Shown: piece after piece, positions 1 to 12,215 of the stretch
Position numbering within the stretch: position 1 is the first letter of the stretch
Layout: every line of letters begins with the position of its first letter
DNA from: Boswellia sacra
Taxonomy: Eukaryota; Streptophyta; Magnoliopsida; Sapindales; Burseraceae
Direction: 5' to 3'
Length of the DNA: 64,000 nt
NCBI GenBank assembly: GCA_013180625.2
Contig: SNVD02008142.1
Location: 62,001 to 126,000 of the forward strand
Made by a program: the position numbers and the translations under genes
Notes under the pieces: model-generated
Told to the model about the DNA's origin: nothing
Seen by the model: the letters and a program-made list of their open reading frames with translations, nothing else
Database searches by the model: none

Positions 1-19
1 GAATGGGCAATTGATTTAC

Positions 20-735
20 CTTTTAAGTAGAAATCGAGATCCCCTGATGGAACCAATCTGCGGTGAAGCAAACACAGATGAAGGGGAAGCAAAACTCAGC
101 AAGTTGAATGAAGTAGCTGGGTGTATGGACTTAACCGGTTCAATGGGAGAAAGACTGTTGATGTAATTAAATACAGGAGAATCCTGCATGTTTTGACAAG
201 CAACAATTTCTGTCAAAACACAGCCTTAAAAACCTAGTTAGCCATAAATCATCACAAAGATTAAATCCACATCACAAACAACAAAACCACAAGGCCCAAC
301 CCCACCGTCTCCTCCCACCGCCAACCCCAACCCAAAAAAAGAAAAAAAGAAAAGTAAATCTCATCAAAATGAGAAAAAAAAAAAAACCATTTAAAATGAT
401 TGCCTCCTTAAGAGGACACAAAAAATGAACATAATCCATTGCATGTGCAGTACAAAGGCATCATACATTTGGGAATTTCTAGCTTGAGCATAAAATCTGA
501 ACCGAAAAACAAAAACCCCACTGGATCCTTGTAAATTCAACTAAACCAACTGTAGTAAGACCTAGGCCTACACAGAGTCAGAGCAAGTTGTAATTGAAAC
601 CTAAATAACAATGAAAAATAAAAAGAACCCACATGCCAAAATACAATCAAAATCCAAACCCCAACACTAAAACTCTACCGATTTTTTCATCCTCTTCAAA
701 TTAAATAAATTCACAAATTTCCTTAAAAAAAAAAA

Positions 736-770
<35 letters not shown>

Positions 771-839
771 GCTTTACAGATTGACCTCGAATTTGGACAG
801 AGTAGTAGCAGAAATCTGGTTCTTATCTGGTGTATCCAT
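20..839 (-). CDS. TSO1-like CXC (tesmin/CPP) protein, N-terminal exons
   Basis: Two 5' exons of a tesmin/TSO1-like CXC gene; the rest lies left of the window. Exon 1 codes from 839 down to 786 (18 residues, beginning MDTPDKNQ) and ends at a GAG/GTCAAT donor. After a 602-bp intron, exon 2 runs from 183 to 20, from a TGCAG acceptor to an AAAAG/GTAAAT donor. The joined phase-0 reading gives the N-terminal signature of plant TSO1/TCX proteins: [19 protein letters not shown] followed by a [15 protein letters not shown] stretch. Family members are nuclear DNA-binding proteins with two cysteine-rich CXC motifs that bind CHR-type sites and work in MuvB/DREAM-type complexes. The CXC domains are outside this window. 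I chose the exon-1 ATG because it restores the family start; an open frame extending upstream of exon 2 is intron sequence. Confidence 0.87.
738..770. repeat. (GAAA)n microsatellite in TSO1-like intron 1
   Basis: About eight GAAA units preceded by a poly-A run. On the transcribed strand this is a pyrimidine-rich (CTTT)n tract starting about 15 nt downstream of the exon-1 donor. Confidence 0.95.
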
Positions 840-930
840 CTCTACCTGCTAGTAAGGCCCTGCATACCTTCCTCTAAAACGCAGTAGTCGCAGCTTCTCA
901 CTTCACTTTCAAGGCAAAAGCGCTTTGAGA

Positions 931-947
931 CGCGGGAAGGCGGGAAA
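931..947 (-). promoter_or_regulatory. E2F-type sites upstream of the TSO1-like gene
   Basis: The minus strand reads TTTCCCGCC at 947-939, a full match to the plant E2F consensus TTTSSCGS. Directly beside it is CTTCCCGCG (939-931), one base off. They lie about 95-110 nt upstream of the ATG, in the probable promoter or 5'UTR. Function as E2F sites is inferred from sequence and position. Confidence 0.6.
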
Positions 948-3900
948 TTTACTCTTTTTTGGGGTTTGGTAAAACCCGGGCCCCAAACTGGCCCAACATT
1001 TTTAAAATTTTAAAAATTTTCCAAACATGTGACATACAATCACATAACTTTGAAACTTTCTAAAGTGCCCCAATCTTTTTCAAAATTTAATTTTTGCCTG
1101 TGCTTTAAAAAATAATTTTGGATTGACCCAATTAGAATTTGTAAGCGCGATTTTTACCGAGGTATGTATACGAGTAATATTACTTTTTCCAAATGATTAT
1201 ATCAAATCTCATTATGAGTTGTATATATCAACTGAGTTATAATATATATATTTATATGAGACAAATCAATTGATGCCTTCAAATCATTATTTTTACTCCT
1301 CAAATCATCATTTTCAGGAATATAATAAATAAAAAACGAATAACTTTATGATCGTGATTAATTAAAAATTTATAATCATTCTTCACTTGAAATTAAGTAA
1401 AAACTTAAAAGTACTTATTAATATTGTCTTTTTTATATATATGATATACTTTTTTGACACAAAACTAGATACAAATTTTTAACTATTGATTTACAAAAAT
1501 TAATAGTTGAAAGAATTGATGAGTTAATAGCATTAAATATAACTGTTTTACTTTGGTAAGATAAAGGGTTATAAATTTGTGAAAATTATATATACGATCT
1601 TATTGTTTATTTTTTTTGGTAGAAATTTGTTAACACTGTCAGCAGTTAGAATTTTAGAAAATGTGTGTTAACTTCTTACCAATACTATTTGTACTAGGAA
1701 ATTTGTGAACTTATGTATATATGATAAAGTGAATTCGATATTATGATTAAATCCCTAGCTACAATCATTTACTTATATGCAACTGTTAAATATTCTAAAT
1801 TATATTATACATTTAATTATTCGAAATGGTTTGAAATTTCTTGAAAGTTAAATTAAAAATGTAAAAAATGATGTTCTTTATATTACAACTTCACTATCTA
1901 GACAAGAAGAACTTTTTTCGAATGTGTAGAGCAATCAGTTTGGGATGTAGAAAATTTAATCTTGATATTAAAATCCGTTAAAACTCAACATTTTTCATGC
2001 TATGTTTACTGTATTTCTTATGATAGAATAATCAGTGAAAATTACACTTCTAAGCGTCATATCATTTTATTAGCTGAAATTGATTGGCGTATCACCTTCA
2101 CATTCATGCGTTTTTTTTTTTTTTAAATGCTACTGATGCATTTTCACGCGTTGATTATCCTACCACATTTTTATTTCTTATCCATTTATACAGGTGGTTC
2201 TTTTCTGAGTTATAAAGAATAAAGTCATTAGAGAAATTTGAAAACTAAACAATATTAATAAATACCCTTGATTTTTTGTTTAATTTTAATAGAAGAATAA
2301 CTATACATTTAATCAATCACACCCCACAAAATAATGTTTTTAAGGGTGAAAATAATGATTTGAAGATGACTTTAGGGATGTGATTGATAAAAAATATGTA
2401 GTCGTTCTCCGCTTGAAATAAATCTGAAACTCAAGATACTTAGTAATTGTCCCAATGGAAGACAAATATATAAAGTACTGGAAGCAAATTTCTCATGTTT
2501 TTATTTTAGATATTATTATGGATCTAGGATAAAATTAGGAGGTGTTGAAGCCTTATTTTATGAAATTTCAACAAACTTGAGTTCTCCGATTGAATCTTAT
2601 GATTCTTCTAAAATGGTAAATGATTATTATGCTGCATATGAAACAAAATACAATAATAATACAAGCTCTTCTTCAAATGTTACTCTTATTAACGATGATT
2701 TGTCTTGGTCCATAATTGCTCTTATGTGTTTTCTTTTAAAACACATAATGCTGATTTAATCCTATTAATTATGTAATTCTTTTCTTTTCTTTTTAAATAT
2801 AATTAAAGTCTATGTTTGCATTTGTATTTTTCAAGTAATAAAATTATATTTTTAATACATTTATTAGCAATTTTTTAAATTCAAATGACATTGTTGATAT
2901 GAAATTGTAATATATATATAAGCAAACTGGTGGATTAACCACAAAGAGAGGAAAGAGAGAGTCAAGGCACTATCAGAATAGATTGATCAAAAGAAGGTGA
3001 TATAGATTGAATATCTACTGCAAGAGGAAGCGTTGTTGGAGGAAGAACTAGCTAGAAGGTTGAAACCGTAATATTGATTGGATCATTTTTCACTAACAAG
3101 GGTTGTTTAGTGAGACAAAATTGACATGGTATTGAATTCTTTATCTTATTCCTGATTTTGAATAAAGATGGACTTTGATAAATAATTAATAATTCTCTCA
3201 AAAGCCTAAACAAAGAAGGCTACAAAGAATACTAAAGTCAGAGTCCAATGTTCTTATAGTTTAAAACCTTAAGGGTAAGGTCTACAAGAAAGGATATGGA
3301 AAGGTTTTTAAATCTTTAATATGGAAGACAAAGAATGAAACCCAATCAATTGGAAAAAGTTTCCATGGTGATAAAGGACATTTCTTGAAAAAAGATTGCA
3401 TAGCATTTAAAACTTGTTCAAGCAATATCTTTTCTAGAAACATTCTTTGGAGTGTATTCTACTAATTATTGAATTATGGATATTTACCATGCTTGTAATT
3501 CTTTGTCAAGGTTGAATAGGACACGACTTCTAAAATGAAAGTGAGCTTAGCTTAAGGCTTATAAATGAAGCGTTGGCAGTTGAAGATATGTATATTTTTG
3601 GTATTTTTAGTTTTGGATAATTGTTATTTTTCCGGGGGGAAGAAAAGGAAAAGATAAATGAAGGATATTTCATTGACAGTTAATGAGTGGGTTGTCTAAT
3701 ATTGATATAGTTCCAATAGGTCTTTGACCCTTCTATAATACTTCAAAAAATAAAAAATAAAAATCCAATGGGCAGCTTGCTTTAAAGATGAGTCTCCTAT
3801 CTCTGAAGAGTGAATTCTGAAGGATTAATCTCACATCTTGCTCATCTCTGAAGCTTGAAGATTCACATATCTCACTTATCTCTTGAAGTTTGAAAGATGT

Positions 3901-4290
3901 GCACATCTCATAAGTTAGGAAGAATTTGTAGCACATTCTGGAGTTTTAGACTTTTTAGCATAGTTGGAAGAAGTCCCATAATAAACTAGATTTGGAGAAG
4001 TCACAAATATAATTTTCACGGTAATGAAAAACCTACTTATATATAGAAGGATAATGGGAAATCAAGTGGGGTTTAGTAAGAAAAAAATAGAAAATTAAAT
4101 TTTTTTTTTATGGGCGAATTTAGAAGTGGGGTTATGAGATAAAATAGGGGTTGAATAGAACAACTCCTAAGTAAATGCATTTTGTGTTAATGATATTTAT
4201 ATGAAGCCTGAAAGCAAATCTGTGAGGGTATAAGATGCGTATATGAAGCTAAAGTGGACAAAATGAACTAGGTTTAGGATTGTGTGCTAC
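948..4290. other. AT-rich intergenic DNA, no supported gene
   Basis: Long AT-rich stretch with scattered short open frames. None has a recognisable domain, plausible splice partners or biased composition. From about 4170 it runs into the decayed 5' LTR of the TRIM-like element. Confidence 0.6.
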
Positions 4291-4559
4291 AATTGGTATC
4301 ATAGTAAAGACTCTTTACCTAAGATAAACTGGTATGCCAAATGATTCTCACAAGGACCCAAGGTCCAAAAAGGAGGGAGTTTGTCACATCCCACACTGCT
4401 AGTGAATGAGATCCTGAACTGGTTTATAAGCTTTGGGTTCCCCCAACCAAAGGGTTAAGTTTTGTACGAAGGATGTTTACTTAAATTTCAAAAACAAATC
4501 TGTAAGGGTGGAGGCTACTTGGTTTGGGCCGTTACCGTGGCGTTTTTTTGGCCCCTACA
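4170..4559 (+). mobile_element. TRIM-like short LTR retrotransposon (decayed)
   Basis: The parts appear in order: the tail of a 5' LTR (about 4170-4291, containing CAAATCTGTGAGGGT and ending GCTACA), a primer-binding-site-like TGGTATCATAG from 4294, a roughly 90-bp internal region, a polypurine tract AAAAAGGAGGGAGT at about 4368-4380, and a 3' LTR starting TGTCACATCCCACAC at 4382. The 3' LTR repeats CAAATCTGTAAGGGTGG. There is no coding region, as expected for TRIM elements. The 5' LTR head is not recognisable and the right end (4530-4559) is uncertain, so no target duplication could be checked. Confidence 0.55.
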
Positions 4560-5443
4560 TTAAAAAGGAGGTTTCCAAACTCCACCCTTGCGAATTTATT
4601 TAATTACTACGATCTATTAACATGATTTGACTATGAATGTTATCATTGATTTTTAAAAGAATTTCTAAGTTTATATTCAAATTGAACTTTATCTTCGATC
4701 TTTTCTTTGATCTTTTTTTATTTATTGTGGTCTATTAATATGGTATATTTTTAACTTTTACCCATACTTTTTTAATATTTTATTTTTCTAGTATTTCCAA
4801 TTAATACACATTTTTAAACACAAATGGTTATTGATTGTTATACCTAAACTCTCAGGTAGGTGAGAATGAAGAGAAAAACGGAATAATTTCTCCTTTTTTC
4901 GCCCCCAAATCCTTCAAAAATTAGCATCAGCACAAGCAAAGTTTACCGAATACATAACAAATTAACCAGGACTCTCTGATAAACGGGAAAGATAGACGTA
5001 TCAATCAAAGAGAACATCAATACGTCTAAAACTTTTGAAGTATATGACTACAAGTAGACACTAATGTTACTTTCTGAGCCACTTATGCTTACTGCAAAAA
5101 TAATTTAAGTTACAAAGTAATAACGTGTACAACTTGGAGTTTTGGCTACAAAAAAAGAATTCTCCTCTGCTCTAAAGAATGGTACTCCAGCTATGATACA
5201 TACTATATATTGTCTATCTACAGTCAACAGTACAATACATCCATTAGCTTTCTTTTCGTTCAAAAAACACTCTAGCTACTAACTCAACCATAGGCACCCC
5301 ACCAACTAAATGAAAGAATATGCTACTCTCTAGACATTATACACTTATCATGGCTACAATCTTATACTTACGTAACTCTGGCTCACATTGGAGAAGGCAA
5401 GCAAACAAAATCACTCCGTGAGATAAAAGTACTTTCTTCTGCA
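4560..5443. other. Intergenic DNA and probable 3'UTR of the NDL gene
   Basis: AT-rich; the last few hundred bases before 5444 probably contain the 3'UTR of the minus-strand NDL gene. No other feature is seen. Confidence 0.5.
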
Positions 5444-8400
5444 TCAAATTTCAATATCTGCACGAGTTTTGATGGGTTTTAGCTTGATTCCCAGACTCTC
5501 AGGGGACAGAAGTTCTGGTGCTATGCAAGAGTGGCTCGAGGGGCTGGTAGGGTTTGAGCCATTACTTGATGAAGAAGCAAAGTGTGGTTGTCTATAGTAA
5601 CCAAAGCCCATCAGAAAGAACTCAATTGGAATGAGCATGGCTAAAGGGTACTCTTCTGTTACCAACGAGCCACATGCCTGAACCTGGCAAAGACACATAC
5701 AAGAACCTTAATATAGGCATCTTACTTTTCTTCTCAGTTGAAATCTTGAATCCACTGTGGTGCAAGTGAAAGGTTGAACTCATACAGGGGTTCTTCACTA
5801 AGTGAGCCAAGCCAATCTTAGTCACCTACTTCTAAAGCATGTCATCAAAAAAAGTTTATAGAAGAATGGGTAAAATGTTCATTATAAAATTTCATAGAAT
5901 TTGAAAGCATTTGTTTCTTTACCGCTCCCATGCTAATCCAAAATAAGGTGCAAACTCAAAGTTCCATGTTTATTTTCTCCTTACATCCCTCTGACTCTCA
6001 TTGAAGTATGTTATTCTTCATAACATAATCATCAACAGTCGTCATATTTCTATCTTGGAAAAAATTCACTGTGAATGGCAGATTGTACCTAATTTTGGAT
6101 TAGGTTAAAAAACTTGGGCATTACTCTTTATTGTAGCATCATCGATCATTTACTGAAAACTTGAGCTATATATATAATCAATTCTACAAATTTTCATTGA
6201 ATTGAACTTACAAGAACAACAAAGTTCTTTTAACAGGATACTACAAAACAGCACTTTAATAATGATATCAGAAATGAGAACAGAATCAACAATGTGAATA
6301 GCATTCTACCTCGACAAGAGCACAGTTTTTTCTGCCCATTGCGGCACTCATAAACACAGATTCGGCATGGAATGGACTATTTTCACCCACAATAATAAGT
6401 GTTTTACACTGCAACTTCTTCAAGCCCTCTGTCAGGTCATGCCTCCTGTCAATGAACTCAGTGATCAATTCATGACAGAATCGTTATAAGATATGCAATT
6501 TGTTATTAATACACTTTAACAAAAATCTATTAGGAAAATACAAAGCAAGATTTGGAAAGGCATAACCATATGAGACTTACTACTGACGCTCCAACAGACC
6601 TGATTTGCTATTTGGTATATACAATTTGACTATGAAACTTGTTTCAAAATTTGCAGACTCAGAGGAAGAAGAACTGAGAAAATTGTTACGATTTATAAAG
6701 CAACAAGAACTTACTCATTAATTGCTTGAAGAAAGCGCATGACATTCAAACTTTGGCCTTGATCCAGCACCTGATAAACAGAACACAAATAGGGATCAAC
6801 AGCAATCAAATTTGTATTTCTGGTTTTAACATACAGTATTAATAAATAGAGGTTATGCCTTGCTGACACATAAATATTGGAAAAGGCCCAGCAGTTGGAT
6901 GATTACATTGATTGTTAAGGAGATTTTCTTACCCGTCGGCAAGCTTGAATTATGTCTGACTCTACACCATGATCACCAGTCCTAAATTCCTGTCAGAAGA
7001 AGTTGACAATTATGAGATAAACCTGGATCAGATACAAATATAAAACCCTAATATTACGTGATGCAAGTACCTTACTAAAGTAACGTTGAAGAAGGCATTC
7101 CTTTAACACGCCACACATACCATAGAAGTATAACAAGTTCATTAACACCTGCGAGAAGAGTTCAAACAATCCGTATAAATTTGTCAAATTTTCATCACAT
7201 TAATATTTATTTTAGGGAAAATAGGGGTTTTTGGTCTAAGCACAACCCACCATGGTTTATTTTTTCTAGGTTACTTGCACATATTGATTTCTTTATCTTA
7301 ACATGAGAAATTTTTATACCAACACATTTTGGTTATATACTTTGACGAACAAAATGGTGAGTGCTTTTGACATTAATTTCTTCAACCATAAATGCTATTC
7401 ATTTGAATGATGCAGTCATGCAAATCAGAACCTTATTGTAAAGCCATTCTGTCCAAGTAGGTGCTTTGCAAATAGGAGAAACGAGAATTAATCCATGCAC
7501 CCGCTCCTTATATTTCATCTGACAAATTGTTAAATACATGAATCCACCTCTGAAACAAATTTCATAGCAACAATTTCGGTCATTAACTTTCATAAACATA
7601 CCGCAAAGAGTGTAAGGATGTAAGCACCAGCTGTCACTCCCAAACACAGTACTTTTTTCAGCCTGATTCAAAAATAATAGTAATTATTATAATTATAATA
7701 AAATAGAGAGTTAAAGAGAATACGGAGATATGTAACAGACAAAGAATAATGGCAGTGAAAGTTTTAGGAAAATTCGTCTAGTATGAAATCATGGGTAGGA
7801 TGAATATCCTAAAACATAAACATAGATGTTCCAGTACTTCACTAGCATAAACAGCTGATCCATAATATAACAGAAATTACAAATCAGATACCAAACCAGA
7901 AACCTAACACTCCACCACTGCAGTTGTGATGAGGATTGGCCGCACTTGGGACCAGGGTCAGGGTGTTTTCTTGCAGGTCTTCACACCAATGTGATAATTC
8001 TTACTTGGATAATTTTAACAGAGCATTTGCAAAAGGTAGTTACCACTCTATGCTACACTGAATACCTTCATGAAGTCATTGCCTGTCATCCCCATGAACA
8101 AGAAAGAAAGTGTTGGTTGGAGAAAATAATTAGCATGCTAGGGGAGTGATATCTTTCCGCAAAATTCACTTGCTTAGTCGAGGGGAGAACTCTTACTTCT
8201 CTGTTAGTGAAGGACTCTCAGAAGACAACCTTAAGAGCATTTGAATGATAGAAGACAGGGTCTCTCACATTTGAGGACAGGATTAAGCAAAATCTTGTTA
8301 CATGGGCCACAAATGACTAGCTAAATTAAGTTACCTCTACTTGCTATTACTAATCAACAGACATTAACGTCCTGCTCTGATCCTGACAACTAGGATGCTC

Positions 8401-9543
8401 CTTGGTTGGCTTTTTTCTTCATGATTTAATTATTATAGAAAACTCTACATTCCATGTAGCATCAAGAGTCCTAACTTTGCAATGTTAAGTCATATGCATA
8501 GCTAGTTGGAAAACTAAATTCCATCAACGACAACCAATAAGTTCACCAAATCTTACTTTATCAGTTGCAAATGATATACTTGGTTTCTCTTCAGCTGTGC
8601 TTTCATTTTGCTAAGTCTTTTAAGATCTCTCTTGACAAAATGAAACTTCAATATTTCAGTTTCAGGCCCATTGCCAGAAACAAAAATATGAAGGGGAAAC
8701 AATTACATACCTGAAAAAATCAAGCACCTCTGCAACTTGCTGTGCTAAGTCATCGACACTAAGCAGTGGAACATCTGAAGAAATCTCATCAGCTCCAAAC
8801 TGCAAGAACTCTTAAACAAATGGTGAAGAGAGACTTCATTAATATCACTCAAACTAAAGCATAATTTAAACAGCTAAATAACGCCTATCTCCCGAGAAGT
8901 CCGAATCTATTACTGACCTCATGCCCTGGCGCATCAATGTGATAAATGCAGAAATTATGAAGCAACAAAGAAGCTGCATCCGGGCAAAAGAAGAGGCCTT
9001 GGAAACAAAACATGTCTGTACAAAAGAAACAACAATTTGAACTCAAAACCATTAAAGACTAAATGGAAACAAGAACACCTGAATCCCCCAAAAAAAAAAA
9101 AGTCAATCGATTTCAACTAGTTACTAACTTCAACAAGAAATTCAAACTCTACAACCATCCAATGAAATGATGAACCACAATGCCAAAAACCAAGCCTTGA
9201 AAAACCCTTCTTTAGAACTTAACTAAGAAGGAAATTAACACAATTTCATTGATTAAAAACCCACTAAATAAATAAATAATTAGAAATGAAACATACAGTT
9301 GAGAGCAACATCTGGGTAAGTAACCAAAGCAGGCTTCTCTTGATCACCGCACACAAAAACTGTCACTGAACCTTTACTTGTTTTCACCACACATTCCTGT
9401 AAGCACACACAAATACTATCACATTTAACCCCAAAAAACCAAAACAAAAAAAAAATTGAACAAATTTCTTGGCCTTTCACCTTGCCTCCCAAAGGCGCCA
9501 TGTCAATATCAATAGACACCGAGTCACTTGACTCGCCACCCAT
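5444..9543 (-). CDS. NDL: NDL/SF21 protein (NDRG family, alpha/beta-hydrolase fold)
   Basis: Complete 11-exon gene. Exons in coding order: 9543-9481, 9396-9297, 9015-8918, 8799-8711, 7662-7602, 7518-7432, 7148-7071, 6989-6933, 6770-6715, 6445-6310, 5683-5444. Every junction is GT-AG, all phases join, and the total is 1065 nt, or 354 residues, the normal family length. Family landmarks in order: [33 protein letters not shown], a [13 protein letters not shown] strand-turn-helix, [39 protein letters not shown] and a C-terminal [23 protein letters not shown] proteins have a hydrolase fold but are considered non-catalytic. Arabidopsis NDL proteins bind G-beta and AGB1/RGS1 partners and affect auxin transport; sunflower SF21 is pollen- and pistil-expressed. 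The start is the ATG at 9543; an upstream in-frame TTG was not used. No damage was seen, so I expect it to be functional. Confidence 0.95.
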
Positions 9544-9642
9544 ATTATACGACTCACTCAAGCCAATGCACCTAACTCAGCTAACAGGAATTACAAACTC
9601 CCTGAGTCAGACTCAGATCTCTTCTTCTTGAATGATTTTCAG

Positions 9643-9688
9643 TTTTTTTTTTTTTTTTCTTCTTCTTCTTCTTCTTCTTCTTCTTCTT
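9643..9688. repeat. Poly-T and (TTC)n microsatellite in NDL 5'UTR
   Basis: A poly-T run followed by about ten TTC units, roughly 100-145 nt upstream of the NDL ATG. In the transcript this would be a (GAA)n purine tract followed by poly-A in the 5'UTR. Confidence 0.9.
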
Positions 9689-9814
9689 GTTCTTTGTTGC
9701 TTCTTCCCTTTCTGTTTTGTGGTTTCCCTTTCTGTATTTTCATTAAAGCTAAATGACGAGAAGGCCCTGGAGAGTTGCGGCTTGTGGGAGATGAATTGAC
9801 GGATTTGGGCTTGG

Positions 9815-9837
9815 GTCAACGCGTTGACTATTTATCT
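9815..9837 (-). promoter_or_regulatory. NDL core promoter: TATA-like box plus W-box palindrome
   Basis: The minus strand has GATAAATAG at 9837-9829, a plausible TATA element about 290 nt upstream of the ATG. Directly downstream is the perfect 14-bp palindrome GTCAACGCGTTGAC (9815-9828). It holds two inverted TTGAC cores of the W-box type recognised by WRKY factors. Regulatory use is inferred. Confidence 0.45.
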
Positions 9838-11341
9838 TGTTGCTTATTTTTAGCGGGGGCAAGTGACCGTTAGGGTTGATAAAACGGTCAGTTTGGGATT
9901 TAGAATTGAGCTGAAACGGTAGCGTATAGGGAAAAAAGTGAGGTATCATAATACAGCTGTATGCCACCTGGATTCCTCAAACAGAGATGCTATCATAGTG
10001 CGCCAGCTCATCACCACCCATGCTTACATTTACCCCTTTTTTGTTTTTTAATTTATAAAACTCATTATCACATTCCGTATTTTTAAATGGATAATACATT
10101 TTGTTTCAACTCTTTTAGATAAAAGAAAAAGAACTTGAAGTTGTAGAAAATTTTTGAAAAGGGGATACCTCGTAATTTGTGCCAACTTTTTCCGATTAAA
10201 ATGATCTAATAACTCATTTTAAAAAAGTTAAAAAATAACTCAATTTAGAGGTTAAATATTGATGATTAAAAGTAAAACATTTTACAAGTGGCCTTATTAA
10301 AAGTACTTGAGTTATTATTATCATTGTAAGGCTTTTTTAAAATGATCTTCAAAAAGGTATTAACTGCTAAGTGCTTTCTTAAGAAAAAAAATAATCATAT
10401 TATTATAAAACATTAGGTCTAATATTTTCTAAAGTCATTAAGAAGAAAAAAAACTATTTGAAATAATTAAAGCTATCTTTTATTTTTAAATATGTTATAT
10501 AAGGATAACATATTAAAAGCTCATAAGTTTAGTAATAATTATTATGTTATTTCTATTTTTCATTTAATTATTGATATATTATGACATTATTAGATAGGTA
10601 AAATAAAAACACACGCATACGTTTATTAATTTAAATTGAATCAAAATAAATTATGAAAAATAATCAAAATTAAGGGGAACATTGATAAATAACCTAAATA
10701 TTTAAAATTTATATATTACGATCTTATCTTATCTAATGACTTTTTTTTAACATTAGTGTTATATATATACACACATATGAAACATAATTAGATAATTTAA
10801 TATTGGTTTCTTTTTCTTTAAAAAAATTCTGATCAATTGTATAAATGGGTACGTAGAGTTGAGTAAACAACTAACAACAAAACAATCAGTGGAGGGGTGA
10901 GGGTGACCGCTCAAGAATTTGTCGGGCAGGTAGGCGACGCATGGCCCTAATTAATGCCACATGCAAAGGAGTTTACGACCATACAAACACAATATAGATT
11001 CTTTTCTATTATATTTCTCCACCTCTCATTTTTTGACCATTTTTTTCCATCACTTTCCCATTTAGTCAACAATCATCCACATTGTTTGACCAATTTTTTC
11101 AATCACTCTCCAATTAACCGCCGCTAATCATGAACTTTCTATTTTTGGGTTTACTAATCGACCAATTTCATACCACTTTTTTTTTTAAAAAAAAAAAACT
11201 ATTTTTCGTGCATTCTAATCCTCTAAATTAAAAAAATTTGAGGTACACCAAACAAAAATTTCAATAAATCATTATATTAATATCATCATAGTTCTGGATT
11301 TTTAAGTTTGATAAATATAGTCTAATTATTAGTACTAGAAA
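9838..11341. other. AT-rich intergenic DNA
   Basis: Upstream region of the NDL gene followed by AT-rich spacer with homopolymer runs. No gene or clear element was recognised before the fold-back element. Confidence 0.55.
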
Positions 11342-11499
11342 GCAAGCTGGAGAAAGACTTGGATACATCCGCTGCAATGCATGCAACCAAAGAGTGCCAC
11401 ATAGGCACGTAAAAGTGATGTGTCTATGTGATGCATGTTGGGCCGTCCGCTGCAGTACAGCGGATGTACCCAAGCTCTTCTCAGCAAGCTGGGAGAAAG
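11342..11499. mobile_element. Small fold-back (MITE-like) element with 15/16-bp direct flanks
   Basis: A 127-bp segment (11357-11483) is flanked by near-identical direct copies of GCAAGCTGG(G)AGAAAG at 11342-11356 and 11484-11499. Its ends are inverted: CTTGGATACATCCGCTG on the left and CAGCGGATGTACCCAAG on the right. A second inner pair, CACATAGGCAC and GTGTCTATGTG, lets most of the element fold into one hairpin. Direct flanks of 15 bp are longer than usual for MITEs. Confidence 0.6.
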
Positions 11500-12215
11500 A
11501 AAATAGAAATGAATCATGATATTAAAACCATCCAGAGCAACAATCCAGTCTTAGACTTGATAGCTGCAATTCTTTTGGTAGCTTTGAAATAGTCATTTTT
11601 CTACAATACACCCCACAAGCAGGCAGCCATCCATTTCTCTTCTCTGCTCAAGCAGCAAAGCTTGAATGTACACCAAATGAAATGAGCTGGCTCTATAGCT
11701 AACATGACAAGCCTCTGTAACTGTAAGGTTTCACTATGTCTTTAACCAGTACCACTGCATCTCTACATCTAGATATTAAAAAGATGTTGCTAAAGAGGGA
11801 TGACTTCAACATATTTATTCCTAATCTCGTGTGAAATAGAAACCAAATTGATTTTGTAAGCCTTTCAAATTTGTCTCAAGGAAACTCAATCTGCTATCTC
11901 CTCTCATCAAGTAATTGGGTTGAGGACAATGTTATACTCTCTGGCCAGACTTGATAGGAAACAAAAATGCATCAGGATAAAATACATAATAGAATAACCT
12001 ATCCTCTAAATAATAAAAAAAAAAAAACCTGCTCGGCTTCCCATGCTTGAATTCATTTAATAGAAAAAGAATCCAAAAAATGATTAAAATAAGTTCTTAA
12101 GCACACAAAAGTTCAGTTCTTACAAAATATGTCTATTCCAATTCTCACTTTTCATTCAAATTTACACCAGAACAAGATCTGACAATTGTTCTCCACTTAC
12201 ATGGATCTTGACGAA

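Noticed and set aside
2577..2759. 60-codon plus-strand frame
   Set aside because: Begins at TTG, Ser/Asn-rich, no support.
7663..8710. Extra gene in the large NDL intron 4 (open frame 7946-8149)
   Set aside because: No domain, opposite strand, ordinary intron composition.
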